From Rapana venosa (Eukaryota > Mollusca > Gastropoda > Neogastropoda > Muricidae): DNA of 64,000 bases. How positions within the stretch are numbered: the stretch's first letter is position 1; each line of letters starts with the position of its first letter. The notes below the pieces were generated by a model. The model ran no database searches and was not told the origin of the DNA. It worked only from the letters and a program-made list of their open reading frames with translations. Shown here one piece after another: positions 42,931-53,566 of this stretch. The DNA lies in the NCBI GenBank assembly GCA_028751875.1, contig CM054134.1, forward strand, positions 71,452,571 through 71,516,570. Reading direction: 5' to 3'. Made by a program: the position numbers and the translations under genes.

Positions 42931-43129
42931 AAAAAAACCCCACACAAAAAAACACGATCTATGAACCCTATCAAGGAGCCTTTTCAGCCAAGTAAAGAAA
43001 AAAAAACCCACTAACCAAACAAAAACCCCCCCAAAAAACCATAGTGAAATAGAAAAGAAAGAAAAAAGTCAGAGTTGGTAGGAATAAGAACAATTTCAAC
43101 GATTCTGCTGGAAAATATTTTTCTGATCA

Positions 43130-43612
43130 TATATACAAGCTATATCCATATTTCTGTATGCCTGTGAATCATGGACCCTGACTGCAGATTTGGAGAGAAG
43201 AGTACAGGCGGTGGAGATGAGATGCTTTCGGAGACTCCTTGGCATCTCCTACAAAGACCACATAAGCAACGAAAGCGTGCATAACAGAATCCAGCAAACC
43301 ATTGGACCCTATGAGAACCTTCTAACGATCGTATAAAAGCGTAAACTTAAATGGTATGGGCATGTCACAAGATCCAAAGGACTTGCAAAGACAATTTTAC
43401 AAGGCACTGTCCAAGGAGGAAGAAGAAGAGGCAGACCAAGGAAGAGCTGGGAGGATAACATCAGCGAATGGACAGGCCTAGAACTCAACAAAACCCTGAG
43501 AAAGGCAGAACAGAGAGAGGAATGGAGGGAACTGGTTGTTGAGTATTTGAGGGTGCCCCCACGGTCGTCAGACTATGGGACAGATAGATAGATAGATATA
43601 CAAGCTGAGGTG
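43130..43612 (+). mobile_element. RTE-like LINE 3' end with reverse-transcriptase tail
   Basis: The plus-strand sequence encodes FLYACESWTLTADLERRVQA, EMRCFRRLLGISYKDH, SNESVHNRI, then, after a TAA at 43336, KLKWYGHVTRS, GRRRGRQRKSWEDNI and WTGLE. This is the C-terminal end of RTE-type ORF2. It ends in a (GATA)n tail (AGATAGATAGATAGATA) near 43583-43600, typical of that group's microsatellite 3' ends. The 5' end is truncated and at least one stop is present. Confidence 0.88.
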
Positions 43613-43714
43613 GGTACACTGTCCTTTGAATTTCTTTATTTCCTATCTCATGGCCTAAAATAAAAAAAAGTTACATGTAGACTACTGCTTTTCTTGAGGG
43701 TCTTCTTTTTCATT

Positions 43715-43862
43715 TTTTGTCATGTTTCTCCCAGGGGAGGTTTGACATTGATGAGCCTTCTCCATCTCTGTTTTGAGCTTCCTCCTTATTTATGCCCCTT
43801 TCTCTAAGATCATCTGCAATACAGGCAGCCCAGGTTTTGCTAGGTCTTCCCTTTGGTCTTTA
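43715..43862 (-). mobile_element. LINE 3' end, second copy
   Basis: TTTTGTCATGTTTCTCCCAG through GATGAGCCTTCTCCATCTCT to CTAGGTCTTCCCTTTGGTCT is nearly identical to 12055-12204, the 3' end of the LINE there. Only the last ~150 bp of the element is present. Confidence 0.88.
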
Positions 43863-43990
43863 CTGTTTTTCTTGAGGGTGACAAAACCAAAACCAAAAGA
43901 GACACAGAGCAGAAAGGAAGGTAAGCAACAAAATAGCTTTTAAAAAAGAATTCCCTGTAAGACACAGAGCATGAAGCAGGGTGAACCTAC

Positions 43991-44123
43991 ATGTACTTGG
44001 CTCTGTTGAGCACAGGGTCCTTGAAGTCACTGATGCGCTCCATGGCCAGCTCCCTCACCACCGTCTGCAGCAGCAGGTATTTCCGAGGGATTTTCTGGCC
44101 CAGCAGCTTCACCGTCTTGGACT
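43991..44123 (-). CDS. Lrrk: Lrrk exon 12: start of COR
   Basis: The acceptor is TCTTTCATCATCAG; two bases complete a split Lys codon. It reads SKTVKLLGQKIPRKYLLLQT, VVRELAMERISDFKDPVLNR, AKY and two bases of a Met codon, donor ACAT|GTAGGT. L-L-G-Q-x-I-P-x-x-Y is the canonical entry into COR after the Roc domain. Length 133 fits (2 + 129 + 2). Confidence 0.93.
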
Positions 44124-44159
44124 CTGATGATGAAAGAACCAATACACAACACATATGTA

Positions 44160-44290
44160 ACAAATCCCTGAAGTCAGAATGTGGCTACTTAAATGGAGGG
44201 GGGGGGGGGGGGGGGGGGGGGGGAACAGTAGCATATGCAAAAATCTCAATATTGGAATATTGGTAAACCTCAGGGCTCTAGCCCAGGAAA
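44160..44290 (+). mobile_element. SINE S4 tail with a G-run
   Basis: CCCTGAAGTCAGAATGTGGC, TACTTAAATGG, a run of about 25 Gs at 44198-44223, then TGCAAAAATCTCAATATTGG and CTCTAGCCCAGGAA. The G-run occupies the spot where other copies have a short G-rich stretch. Confidence 0.78.
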
Positions 44291-44597
44291 GAAATGAAGA
44301 AAAGAAGAAAAAAAAAAGACCAAAAACTGATGGTCTATCAATTCTATTCTGTTCTAGCTTTTAGCCATAAGATTGTATATAAAAGGGATAGTTTGCTTAG
44401 GTTTTTTGTTCTTTTATTGTTCTGTTTTTTACATAAACATGGGGTTTTTTTTATGAAATACTAAACTTTGCAAATTTAAAATCCCTACAGAAACTTCTTT
44501 CCTTAGGAGGATGGATTTCTTCAAAGACATCACTGCTGACAACCCCTGATCACATTCAATTCTCATTCAACAGAAAAAAGAAAAAAAAAAGACTCAC

Positions 44598-44862
44598 TTG
44601 CATGCTTCAGCTCAAACACATTGTTTTTGATGATGTCCACCAGTTTGCGGACATTCTCGCCAGTCTTGCAGCTGATGTTGATGGCGTCCAGAATGTTGGG
44701 CAGGCCGCACTTGTCAGGCTCACTGTTGCTGAGAAACAGTTTCTGCACCATGCCCGTCATGGCCTCTTCAAAGTCTGCTGGGAAGTTGCGACGGGTCGCT
44801 TTGTCTCGCAGCACGTCCAGGTGTGTGCCCACAATGACCACAGGGGCTCCTGGGGCTCGAGC
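44598..44862 (-). CDS. Lrrk: Lrrk exon 11: Roc GTPase G4/G5
   Basis: The acceptor is GGGTTAATGTGCAG and the donor GCAA|GTGAGT. It reads ARAPGAPVVIVGTHLDVLRD, NFPADFEEAMTGMVQKLFL, CGLPNILDAINISCKTGENV, RKLVDIIKNNVFELKHA. THLD is the G4 guanine-specificity motif in LRRK proteins, and the SCK triad of ISCKTGEN is the G5 equivalent. Length 265 (264 + 1). Confidence 0.96.
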
Positions 44863-45164
44863 CTGCACATTAACCCACACAAGGAAAGCTGAGGGACTAA
44901 CCACAGCGTTCAGTTGCTCCCACTTTCAGCTCCTCTCAGCTGCTACCCATTCCATCCCATCCCAGCTGGTGCTAAAGCAGAAACATATATGGACTTGGTA
45001 AAAGGAAGGGACCAATTTTAGCACTGGGTGCTGGACGTGTAACTCAACTGTAGTATCATAATAATAGTACCTCACAAATTCCGATATTAACTTGACTTTC
45101 TCCCTAATTCCTTGAGGAGTCAATGGAGCTCTGTACTGAATTTTCCAGGTAGTGTGTTCTGGGC

Positions 45165-45405
45165 AAGATGAACCTGGTGGAACCCATCCATCTCCAGGCT
45201 ACATGGTGCATGCTGAGTAAGTTTGTGTCATCCATCTCACTGATTATAGCTGGCCTACTCTTCCATGAAAGGTGGACACAGTTTTAATTTGTGCCAATGA
45301 TGCTCTACATTCATTTGCACCCAGAACCTCAGTTTATTGATTCCTTCCAAGGACTTCCATGTGAGTGGAGTTAGTGTCAATGTTAACTCCAGAGGAAAAA
45401 ATCCT
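45165..45405 (-). mobile_element. SINE core, reverse, diverged
   Basis: CATGCTGAGTAAGTTTGTGT, GCTGGCCTACTCTTCCATGA, TTCCAAGGACTTCCATG and TTAACTCCAGAGGAAAAAAT are the reverse complement of the shared SINE core and upstream module, with many substitutions. Confidence 0.7.
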
Positions 45406-45407
45406 CT

Positions 45408-45850
45408 TAAACTGATATTTTGATGGAGATTTCCACTTGCACCTTATTTGACTCATAGTTGAAAAGTTTTGATTTCAAACACAATGCAATGTTCAGGCCT
45501 TTTACCCCAACAGACAGTAAGCTTTGACACAAAGCAAGAACGAATCTAATTGGTAAAGTGATTTAATCTGTCGACAGCTGCAGCAGTCTTAACATATATG
45601 CATCCAAGTTTGATACATTCTTCAAGCGTGGTCTGACAATGACTATTTAACAAAATTGACAGCGGAGGAGTTTTACGAGGCGGATTGTTAAATAAACAAT
45701 GACAGAGACGATGTAGGAAGGTTTCGAAAGACTAAAATGTGGTCGGACTATCTCTCTTTTCAGACTTTTGCACTCGCATTTCGTCAATAGTTTTAACTTT
45801 ATTTGAGCATACGATCAAATAAGGAGTAAACACCACTGGGATACTTGGCA
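45408..45850. repeat. Diverged direct duplication, copy 1
   Basis: Starts TTAAACTGATATTTTGATGG, AGATTTCCACTTGCACCTT and continues with scattered matches (GACAGCTGCAGCAG, TGATACAT, CTGACAATGA, ACACCACTGGGA) to the segment at 46333-46830 in the same order. No coding frame is seen. Confidence 0.7.
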
Positions 45851-46332
45851 CAGAAATAAGGTCTTGTATTTTGTATAGAATAGCACACTTGACATTCGCC
45901 TGTGTCGCGATGGCGATCGATCTGTGATTGACTTTACGAGTATTGGTGATGATAATAGCAAATAAAATCTTATTTTCTGAAAACTATGGTTAAGAATAGT
46001 GTTTACTAATCTTTGAATTATGCACCGCAAAGACTTTGCTTATGCTTTAATCGATCCGGGGCCCTGACAGTGGAACAGTGATCAGTAGTGCGAACATGAT
46101 TTTTTTTTATTGATTTTTTTTTACATAATCATAAACACTACACACTATTATAAAATTATACTCATTTACAAGCATATTATCTCTTCTTTCCAGTGATCTA
46201 TAGCTTAACACATTTAATTCAGTTTTATATATCAATATCAAGGGTTGTTTGAGCCCACCATGCTCCAAAACAATGCTAGCCAATGTTAATTCAGCCAATA
46301 GAAGTGAGGCTTGTTGCTGTTTATTTAGCGCT

Positions 46333-46830
46333 ACTAGGGTTAAACTGATATTTTGATGGAGATTTCCACTTGCACCTTCATTTACCATCAGATAACAAGT
46401 TTGATATTCTAAACCACAAAGCAATCCCAGACCTCACCAAACCCAACAGCACCAAACCTTGAGTCAATAAGCTGAAGAACAATCAATATGGAAAAGTTGA
46501 TCAACTAGTGCAGCTGCAGCATTACATACTTATCCACTACCCAAATGTGATACATCTGTGACAAACAGTGAGTAAACAACCTGACAATGACCCATTAAGC
46601 AAAGATGACTGACTAGCGCTGTAGCATTACATACACACTGCCCCACCCAATAAATCAATACCACATACAGAGTGAGCGTTCCAAAGACAAAATGTGTAGA
46701 ACTCTCTCTCAGCTTTTGCCCACATCTTCTAATAATAAACTCCTTAAGAGTAATATGATCAAATCAAGAAATACACCACTGGGAAAACTGGACAGCAGAA
46801 GGTCTTCTAGAGATGATGCTCCCTTCCAGC
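46333..46830. repeat. Diverged direct duplication, copy 2
   Basis: Shares the start TTAAACTGATATTTTGATGG and the ordered blocks listed for copy 1, with several small insertions. It is either an intronic duplication or two insertions of an unknown element. Confidence 0.7.
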
Positions 46831-47366
46831 AAGTATCATGGTTCTTTAAAGGAGAGGCTATGAACATACGCAAAAGAAAACATTCCCCCCAAAAGGGTTA
46901 AGTCAGGGTTCATACAGGACTTTGGTAGGAAAAAATGGGGACTTTTCATTGACTTTTGTTATTTAAAAACTCCATGCATTGAGAAATGGTAGCAAAATTT
47001 CACAGAGCGCATGCATTGAACATTAAAGGCCTGTAACTCTGCTGTTAAATTCTCTAGTGACCAGCACGCTCATAAGTTTGATAATGACTACTTTTCTTGT
47101 ACCACAAATATTGCACCCCCAACCCCCACTTCAGATATTATTTTATAACTCAGATCAAAATGGTCAGGCTCTTACACAAACTGTTAAAAAATCACTGACA
47201 ACAGTAATATTTAAGCAATTTCGCCTCTTAAACAAAAGCATCTGACTGTCAAGAGCATTCAAAACTTTAAAATTCCCCCCCACCCCTCCTCCCAAACACC
47301 CGCCCCTAAAGATTCTTAAGGACCCTACAAATCCTGCAGAACTAACTCAGGTGGGCATCAGATTAC

Positions 47367-47489
47367 CTGTATGTTGATGAGCCATTGCTGCAGGCCCTCC
47401 ACCCCTCTCTCTCCATCAATGACGCTCCACATCACCAGGTACAGCGACCGTGGGGACAGGAAGTACTGATGGGTCGCATAGTATTCACG
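47367..47489 (-). CDS. Lrrk: Lrrk exon 10: Roc GTPase middle
   Basis: The acceptor is CTGCTGTTTCAG and the donor ATACAG|GTAATC, phase 0, 123 bases. It reads REYYATHQYFLSPRSLYLVM, WSVIDGERGVEGLQQWLINI, Q. It directly follows DFGGQ, so together they give DFGGQ-REYYATH, the Roc switch II. R-S-L-Y-L-V is the following beta strand. Confidence 0.95.
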
Positions 47490-47639
47490 CTGAAACAGCA
47501 GTCAGTTTTCATGTCAGTCATTTATTAATATGATGACTGATGGTGCACGGAGCAGTTTTCCAATTATATCCAAGGTCTTTTTTAATTTTTTAATGTGAAG
47601 GGTATTCAAGGAGGCATGCTTTCTTTTTATTATGTGCTT

Positions 47640-48115
47640 GTATTGTATTGCACTGTATTGCATTGTGTTGTGCTGTTCTGTGTTGTATGGTGTTGTGTGA
47701 TATGTATTGTTCTGTATTGCACTGTACTGTACTGCATTGTACCATATTGTATTGTGTTGTAGTGCATTGTATATAAATTCATGCCAGTTTTTTCTATGCA
47801 GGCATCTGTGGTGTGAGCATACTCACATGCATGTGCAGATGTGCCTCTGTGTGCGTGTGTGAGAGAGCAAGAGAGAGAGAGAGTGTGTGTGTGTGTTTTT
47901 GTGTGAGTGTGAGAGAGGGAGCATGTACATATGTATGTGTGTGTATGTGAGAGCATATACACATATGTGTGTGCATGTACGCACGTGCATGTATGCATGC
48001 GTGTGTGTGTTTTTGTGTGTGTGTGCATGCGCGCATGCATGTGGCTGCATGCGTGCACATATGCACGCGTGCATGTGTGTGTGTGTGTGTAAGAACATGT
48101 ACATATGCGCAAGTG
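47640..48115. repeat. Low-complexity tract (TATTG, GT, GA, ATGTG)
   Basis: TGTATTGCA-type words at 47640-47770, then long interrupted GT/GA and CATGTG repeats to 48110. The His/Thr- and Cys/Val-rich frames here are not coding. Confidence 0.92.
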
Positions 48116-48158
48116 CACACCTGCCTGCAATGGCAGTTCAGGTTTTTTCCACACCTAC

Positions 48159-48302
48159 CTGACCACCGAAGTCCCAGGTGCGGAAGTGGACAGAGCCCTT
48201 GCTACCACAGTCCATGATGAGTTCATTGATGTCGATGCCCACAGTAGACAGGGTCTGGCCACGTGCCCGCACTTCTTCATTCGACACCCTGTCCCGCCAA
48301 TG
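48159..48302 (-). CDS. Lrrk: Lrrk exon 9: Roc GTPase switch I and DFGGQ
   Basis: The acceptor is GTCGTGTGCAG and the donor GGTCAG|GTAGGT, phase 0, 144 bases. It reads HWRDRVSNEEVRARGQTLST, VGIDINELIMD, then GSVHFRTWDFGGQ. T-x-G-I-D is the switch I / G2 region and D-F-G-G-Q is G3, which contacts the gamma-phosphate. The correct frame has no ATG and differs from the longest open frame across this segment. Confidence 0.95.
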
Positions 48303-48499
48303 CTGCACACGACCATCAACATCGTGATAATATTCTTATGACTTTTTCTTTTTGGTTTGTTTGCAAAACTGAACGATTTTTCATCGTATGGAAGAAAAAC
48401 TAGAGTTGTATCATTCCAGGTTAAATACACAGGGTTTAAAGAAAAAAAAGTCATTACATGAAGGGAATGGTAACTGGTTGCGTGTGAAAGAGGAAGATG

Positions 48500-48550
48500 A
48501 ATGAAAGCGCTTTGGTTTGTTTTTGCAAGATATAGCCCTATATAAAATCC

Positions 48551-48583
<33 letters not shown>

Positions 48584-48605
48584 CATTATTATTATTATTA
48601 TCACT
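48500..48605. repeat. ATT microsatellite with dispersed tail
   Basis: GCGCTTTGGTTTGTTTTTGC, AAGATATAGCCCTATATAAA then (ATT)n to 48600; the same short tail and ATT run occur again at 48789-48858. Confidence 0.88.
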
Positions 48606-48854
48606 CCAGCAAAATGTATTTCTTGTTACCAATATTGTATCCGAAATACTGATGCTTGCCACTCAAACAAAACGTAACAAAACATACCTCCACCTCCACC
48701 ACCCCACCTGAGCGTGTTGTGCGTATAAATTTGATATTTGTTTATCCTGATATTTGTGGACGGCTGCATGCGTGTGAATGATTTGAATGCAAGCGCTTCA
48801 ATTTGTGTACTTTACAAAACTCAGCGCTATACAAATCCCATACATTATTATTAT

Positions 48855-49754
48855 TATACCCAGAAAACTGGGTTCACAACAACTTACTGTATGTAGATTG
48901 AGAGGATAGCAAACAAGGAGGGTGGGAGCATGGTTAAGATGTTCGCCTGCCAATAAGTAAACCGTGAGGTTCTGGGTTCAATTCTCAGCCTGGCCTTTTC
49001 TTCCCAGTTTGATGGGAAAAAATCAAACTGAATGTCAGTCTTTCAAATAAGACTATATACCGAGGCCCCGTGTGCAAACACATGGTGAACATCTTTCGCA
49101 TATGTTAAAAACCTATTCCACCTTTTGGAAGAGTAGGCCATTTTATGCCAGTAGGAACGATGACAAAAAGAAATAACCCAGCATGCACACAGTTGTTGTG
49201 TTTAGACACCATCCCCAAAGTCAAAATGTGGCTACCTAAACAGTGGTGGTGGTTGAAGGGGGGAGGGGGGGGGGAGAACAGTTGTATTGGCATATAAATC
49301 TCAACAATGGTGACTCTCACGAGCTCTAGCCGAGGAGCAGGGGGGATAAAGTAAAGAGAAAGAAGTTGATGCAAGACGAGAAAAAACATAACAAACCACA
49401 CACACTGAAAACTGGGTTCACAGTAACTTACTGCATGTAGATTGAGAGGATAGCTGATGCAAGACGAGAAAAAACGTCACACACACCTAGATAAATGGGT
49501 TAACAATAACTTACAGTATGTAAAAAAAATATTTAAAAATTTAAAAATCACAGCATGATGAATGAGACGACAGATGATGCAAGACGAGAAAAAATGTAAC
49601 ACACACCTAGAAAACTGGGTTAACAATAACTTACAGTATGTACAAAAAACAAATTACAGTATGAAGACTGAGACGACAGCTGATACAAGACGAGAGAAAA
49701 AATAACCAAAAAAATACACACACACAGAAAGAAACTGGGTTCGTGGCAACTCAC
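48855..49754. repeat. Tandem array P (~110-bp unit, 4-5 copies) carrying 5' splice sites, next to exon 8
   Basis: AAAACTGGGTTCACARYAAC, TTACTGYATGTAGATTGAGA followed by GATGCAAGACGAGAAAAAA recurs at 48862, 49407, 49492 and 49610. The last unit (AAACTGGGTTCGTGGCAACT, CACGGTGGG) is the real donor of exon 8. On the gene's strand the decoys read GTAAGTTACTG or GTAAGTTATTG where the exon has GTGAGTTGCC. An S4 SINE splits the first unit. Confidence 0.85.
48915..49345 (+). mobile_element. tRNA-derived SINE, family S4
   Basis: Head GGGAGCATGGTTAAGATGTT, CGCCTGCC, B box GGTTCTGGGTTCAATTCTC, then TTCTTCCCAGTTTGATGGGA, the shared core (AAATAAGACTATATACCGAG, GAGTAGGCC), and the tail GTGTTTAGACACCATCCCCA to GAGCTCTAGCCGAGGAGC. 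It is inserted in array P. Confidence 0.87.
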
Positions 49755-49866
49755 GGTGGGTTTGGAGGGAGCCCGACCCTCTTTCCGCAGCCTCTGGAGA
49801 AGGGAAGTCTTGCCAATCTTGTGGCAGCCCACCAGCATCAGGTTCATGCTCATGTAGTGTGTGGAC
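49755..49866 (-). CDS. Lrrk: Lrrk exon 8: Roc GTPase P-loop
   Basis: The acceptor is GAACTCCCTGCAG and the first base completes a split Glu codon. It reads STHYMSMNLMLVGCHKIGKT, SLLQRLRKEGRAPSKPT, donor ACC|GTGAGT. GCHKIGKTS fits GxxxxGK[S/T], the nucleotide-phosphate-binding P-loop. Length 112 fits (1 + 111). Confidence 0.95.
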
Positions 49867-49949
49867 CTGCAGGGAGTTCAGCTTCATCAGGCTGGTGCCA
49901 GCTTTTTAAAAATTTTATTTCTTTAAGTTTCCAACTTGAAAATGTGATG

Positions 49950-50074
49950 TGTGTGTGTAAGTGAGTGTGTGTGTGTGTGTTGTGTGTGTGTAAGTGAGTG
50001 TGTGTGTGTGGTGTGTGTGTGTGTGTGTGTGTGTGTGGTGGTGTGAGTGAGTGAGTGAGTGAGTGAGTGAGTGA

Positions 50075-50120
<46 letters not shown>

Positions 50121-50230
50121 TGTGTGTGTGTGTGTGATGTGTGAGTGAGTGAGTGAGTGAGTGTGTATGTGTGTGTAAGTGAGTGAGTGTGTGTGTGTGT
50201 GTGTGTATGTGCGTGTGTGTGTGTAAGTGA

Positions 50231-50316
<86 letters not shown>

Positions 50317-50385
50317 GGGTGTGTGTGTGTAAGGGTGTGTGTGTGTAAGGGTGTGTGTGTATGTGTGTGTGTGTGAGAGGCTGAC
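49950..50385. repeat. Long TG/GAGT microsatellite
   Basis: About 430 bases of (GT)n interspersed with (GAGT)n blocks at 50045-50080 and 50142-50162 and repeated TAAGTGAG or TAAGGG interruptions. Confidence 0.95.
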
Positions 50386-50593
50386 CTTCATAGGATGATT
50401 TAAGTAATTTTTATCTGAGTTGAGGTCTTGCCTGCCTGCCAGCCAGCCAACCCAGCTTATCTGGTCTGACTTCTGTATGTCTCTCTCTTCCTCTCTGGTC
50501 TAATGTATGTTTTTCAATGTACGGAGAATGAATTTAATTTCTCGATTCAATGTAAAGCCTTTTTATTTGTTGTGGTTATTGTTGTCGTTGTTG

Positions 50594-50937
50594 TTCCTCG
50601 GCTGGAGCTCTGAGGTTCACCATTGGTGAGATTTTGATGTATGCCATCGTTTTTGCCCACCATGCGCTGTGCATACAGGACCTCAGGACTGTGAACTGAG
50701 GTCCTGTTTGAACAGTGCATCTTGCTCACACATTAAAATTTGTTCTGCCTTTTGGAACAGTAGGCCATTCAGAGCCAGTAAGAGTAGATGCAAAAAGTTA
50801 AAGAAACACATGCATACTGGTGTCGTGTTTAGACATCATCCCTGAAGTTGGAATGTGGCTAACTTAATGATGGACAGAAGCGGTCACATTCGCAAAGTCT
50901 CACCATTAGTGAACCTTTGAGCTCTAGCCGAGGAAAT
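50594..50937. mobile_element. Two SINE fragments in inverted orientation
   Basis: The minus-strand S4 tail (CCTCGGCTGGAGCTCTGAGG, TTCACCATTGGTGAGATTTT) is at 50594-50663. A plus-strand core and tail (GAACTGAGGTCCTGTTTGAA, TTGGAACAGTAGGCC, AGACATCATCCCTGAAGTTG, CTCACCATTAGTGAACC) follows at 50690-50937. The two tails are reverse complements and could pair in the transcript. Confidence 0.78.
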
Positions 50938-50989
50938 GTTTTAAAAACCCTCCTAAAACGTATATAGCTCCAAGACAATGAAGAACCTG

Positions 50990-51986
50990 GTGCATTTAAA
51001 CCTCCAGGTCATCTGCAGAATGCACTCAACTCTTCAGATCATCTGCAGAATGTACTCAACTCTTCTGATCATCTGCAGAATGTATTTACTCTTCAAATCA
51101 TCTGAAGAATGTAATCACTCTTCAGATAATCTGCAGAATGTACCCACTCATCAGATCATCCGCAGAATGCATTCACTTTTAAGATCATCTGCAGAATGTA
51201 ATCACTATTAAGATCATCTGCCGAATGTAATCACTCTTCAGATCACCTGCAGAATGCATTCACTCTTAAGATGATATGCAGAATGTATTCTCTTCAGATC
51301 ATCTGCAGAATGTACTAGCTCTTCAGATCATTCGCAAGATATACTCACTCTTCAGATCATCTGCAGAATGCATTCACTCTCCAGATCATCTGCAGAATGT
51401 ACTCACTCTCCAGATCATCTGCAGAATGTAATCACTCTTAAGATCATCTGCAGAATGTAATCACTCTTCAGATCATCTGAAGAATGTAACCACTCTTAAG
51501 ATAATCTGCAGAATGTAATCACTCTTAAGATAATCTGCAGAATGTAATCACTCTTCAGATCATCCGAAGAATGTAATCACTCTTAAGATAATCTGCAGAA
51601 TGTAATCACTCTTAAGATAATCTGCAGAATGTAATCACTCTTCAGATCATCCGAAGAATGTAATCACTCTTAAGATCATCTGCAGAATGTACCCACTCTC
51701 CATATCATCTGCAGAATGCACCCACTCTTCACATCACCTGCAGAATGTAATCACTCTTCAGATCATCTGCAGAATGTACCCACTCTTCAGATCATCTGCA
51801 GAATGTACCCACTCTTCAGATCATCTGCAGAATGTACCCACTCTTCAGATCATCTGCAGAATGTACCCACTCTTCACATCACCTGCACAATGCATTCACT
51901 CTTCAGATCATCTGCAGAATGCACCCACTCTTCAGATCATCTGCAGAATGTACCCACTCTTCAGATCATCTGCAGAATGTACTCAC
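50990..51986. repeat. Minisatellite M (~30-bp unit, about 32 copies) carrying the exon-7 donor
   Basis: Units read ACTCTTCAGATCATCTGCAG AATGTACTC. On the gene's strand: GAAGAGTGAGTACATTCTGC AGATGATCT, so each unit repeats the donor context GAAGA|GTGAGTACATT of exon 7 and also contains an acceptor-like TTCTGCAG. Variants AATGTAATC, AATGTACCC and AAGATAATC are clustered. The last unit is the exon's own donor. Confidence 0.95.
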
Positions 51987-52132
51987 TCTTCCAGCACAGA
52001 CAGCAGAAACCCCAAGATGTCTCTGACTGGAAACCGCGAACTCTGCAGCAAATCGTGGATCATTCCTTCCAAGGGGCACAACTCCAGGTCCAGCTTCCAC
52101 AAGTTCTTCAGGAGGCCAAGTTTGGATGGCAG
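51987..52132 (-). CDS. Lrrk: Lrrk exon 7: last LRRs and LRR-Roc linker
   Basis: The acceptor is GTTGGCTCTGATTCAG, phase 0. The correct frame lacks an initiator: LPSKLGLLKNLWKLDLELCP, LEGMIHDLLQSSRFPVRDIL, GFLLSVLEE. L-P-x-x-L-G-x-L-x-x-L-x-x-L-x-L continues the LRR of exon 6. The donor GAAGA|GTGAGT leaves two bases that exon 8 completes as Glu. Length 146 (144 + 2). Confidence 0.92.
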
Positions 52133-52716
52133 CTGAATCAGAGCCAACATTTGTCAGTATGAGCACATGGGTCAAGTTTTTTTTAAAAACTGGATCTGAA
52201 GTATTTTAAAACACACACATTTACTGCAACGTTACCATTTCAGAGAACTGGTCATTGTTTCTCGTTGTGTTGAGTGCCAAAAAGCAGACTGCTTTTCTTT
52301 TGGTAACTGAAGATGTCAGATTGAGGGTCACACATGTTAACAGTTCCACCATGTCGAACATAACTAATTTCAGTAATTATCAGAGTTCAACACCATAAAC
52401 TGATACAAAGACCATCAATGAGCCTCCTGTAGCATCCAGTATGGTCACTTTCGTCAGCTATCTGTACCAACATTACGCTCTACAAAAGAATATACTTTTT
52501 AAAACAGGCCAGGTTAGTAGGAAGCTATTCATTAAGTTTCATGGCTTTCCACACAATTACTACTCCTCCTGTTTATTCTACTTTTATTATTATGAATGGT
52601 ATGGACAATTTACTCAACATCAACATCTAATTAAACAACACTCAAAGTGATTTGCAAAGCAATAAAAATTAGTGCAGGTACAGAAAAAAAATTATGTCAG
52701 AAAAAGAAAAACTCAC

Positions 52717-52881
52717 TTCTCGCAGACTTCTGTTTCCACGCATGGAGAGTATTTTCAGTGTCGTCTGCTCACCGATGTCAGAAGTCAGACTGTGTAGATG
52801 ATTCACACTCAGATCCAGGTCTGTCAGTACCGGAAACAACAACCGCTGCTGAAGCTCTTCAGATTCCAGTCCAAAAGACAT
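52717..52881 (-). CDS. Lrrk: Lrrk exon 6: LRRs
   Basis: The acceptor is TTATTTGATGCAG and the donor GAGAA|GTGAGT, phase 0, 165 bases. It reads MSFGLESEELQQRLLFPVLT, DLDLSVNHLHSLTSDIG, EQTTLKILSMRGNRSLRE. LxxLDLSxNxL and LKxLSMRGN are LRR cores. Confidence 0.93.
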
Positions 52882-53566
52882 CTGCATCAAATAATAACTC
52901 ATAAATACCATCGTAAGACTCCATTTTATATGATAAAACACTGTGAATTCTAAGGAGGTGTTTGTGGCTTAGCTAATATGAATCACATGAAAACAGCTTG
53001 AAATCCTTTCTGCTTTACTTTCTGTAATTTTCATACAATTATATTATGAATTAACACAGCATCTGCAGCTATTTCAACCATTATTAAAACTTTCTGTTTT
53101 ATATCAAAATTACTGGTGAATACTCTGTAAATTTTAAGTCTATTCTTGATGTAATATGACTAGAAAGCAAAAGTGTGAGACAAAATTCGGTAGGATTTTT
53201 TCTACTGTGACCAGGTGTAGTTTTCAATTACCTCAGACACCTAAGCAGCATAAACATTTTAACTTCAAAACAAAAAAACCAAAACAATACATCAACATTC
53301 TACTGATATTCTATTATGGCTGATACAACTCACTGTAATACAAGAATAACCGAACAAATTTTCATTAACCTTTTCGCTGCAGACATGTTTAGCCACAGTG
53401 TGTTTGTGGCAAGTACAAAATGAGCCACATACATTGACCCACACCGTACATCAACACAACAATGGCAGGAGATAAAGTGATGCATCCTTGAGTCCATAAA
53501 AAAAAAATAACAAAAAAAGACTACAGCAGCTTTTTTTTTAAACCTCTTACCAGAACCTTATCAGGA

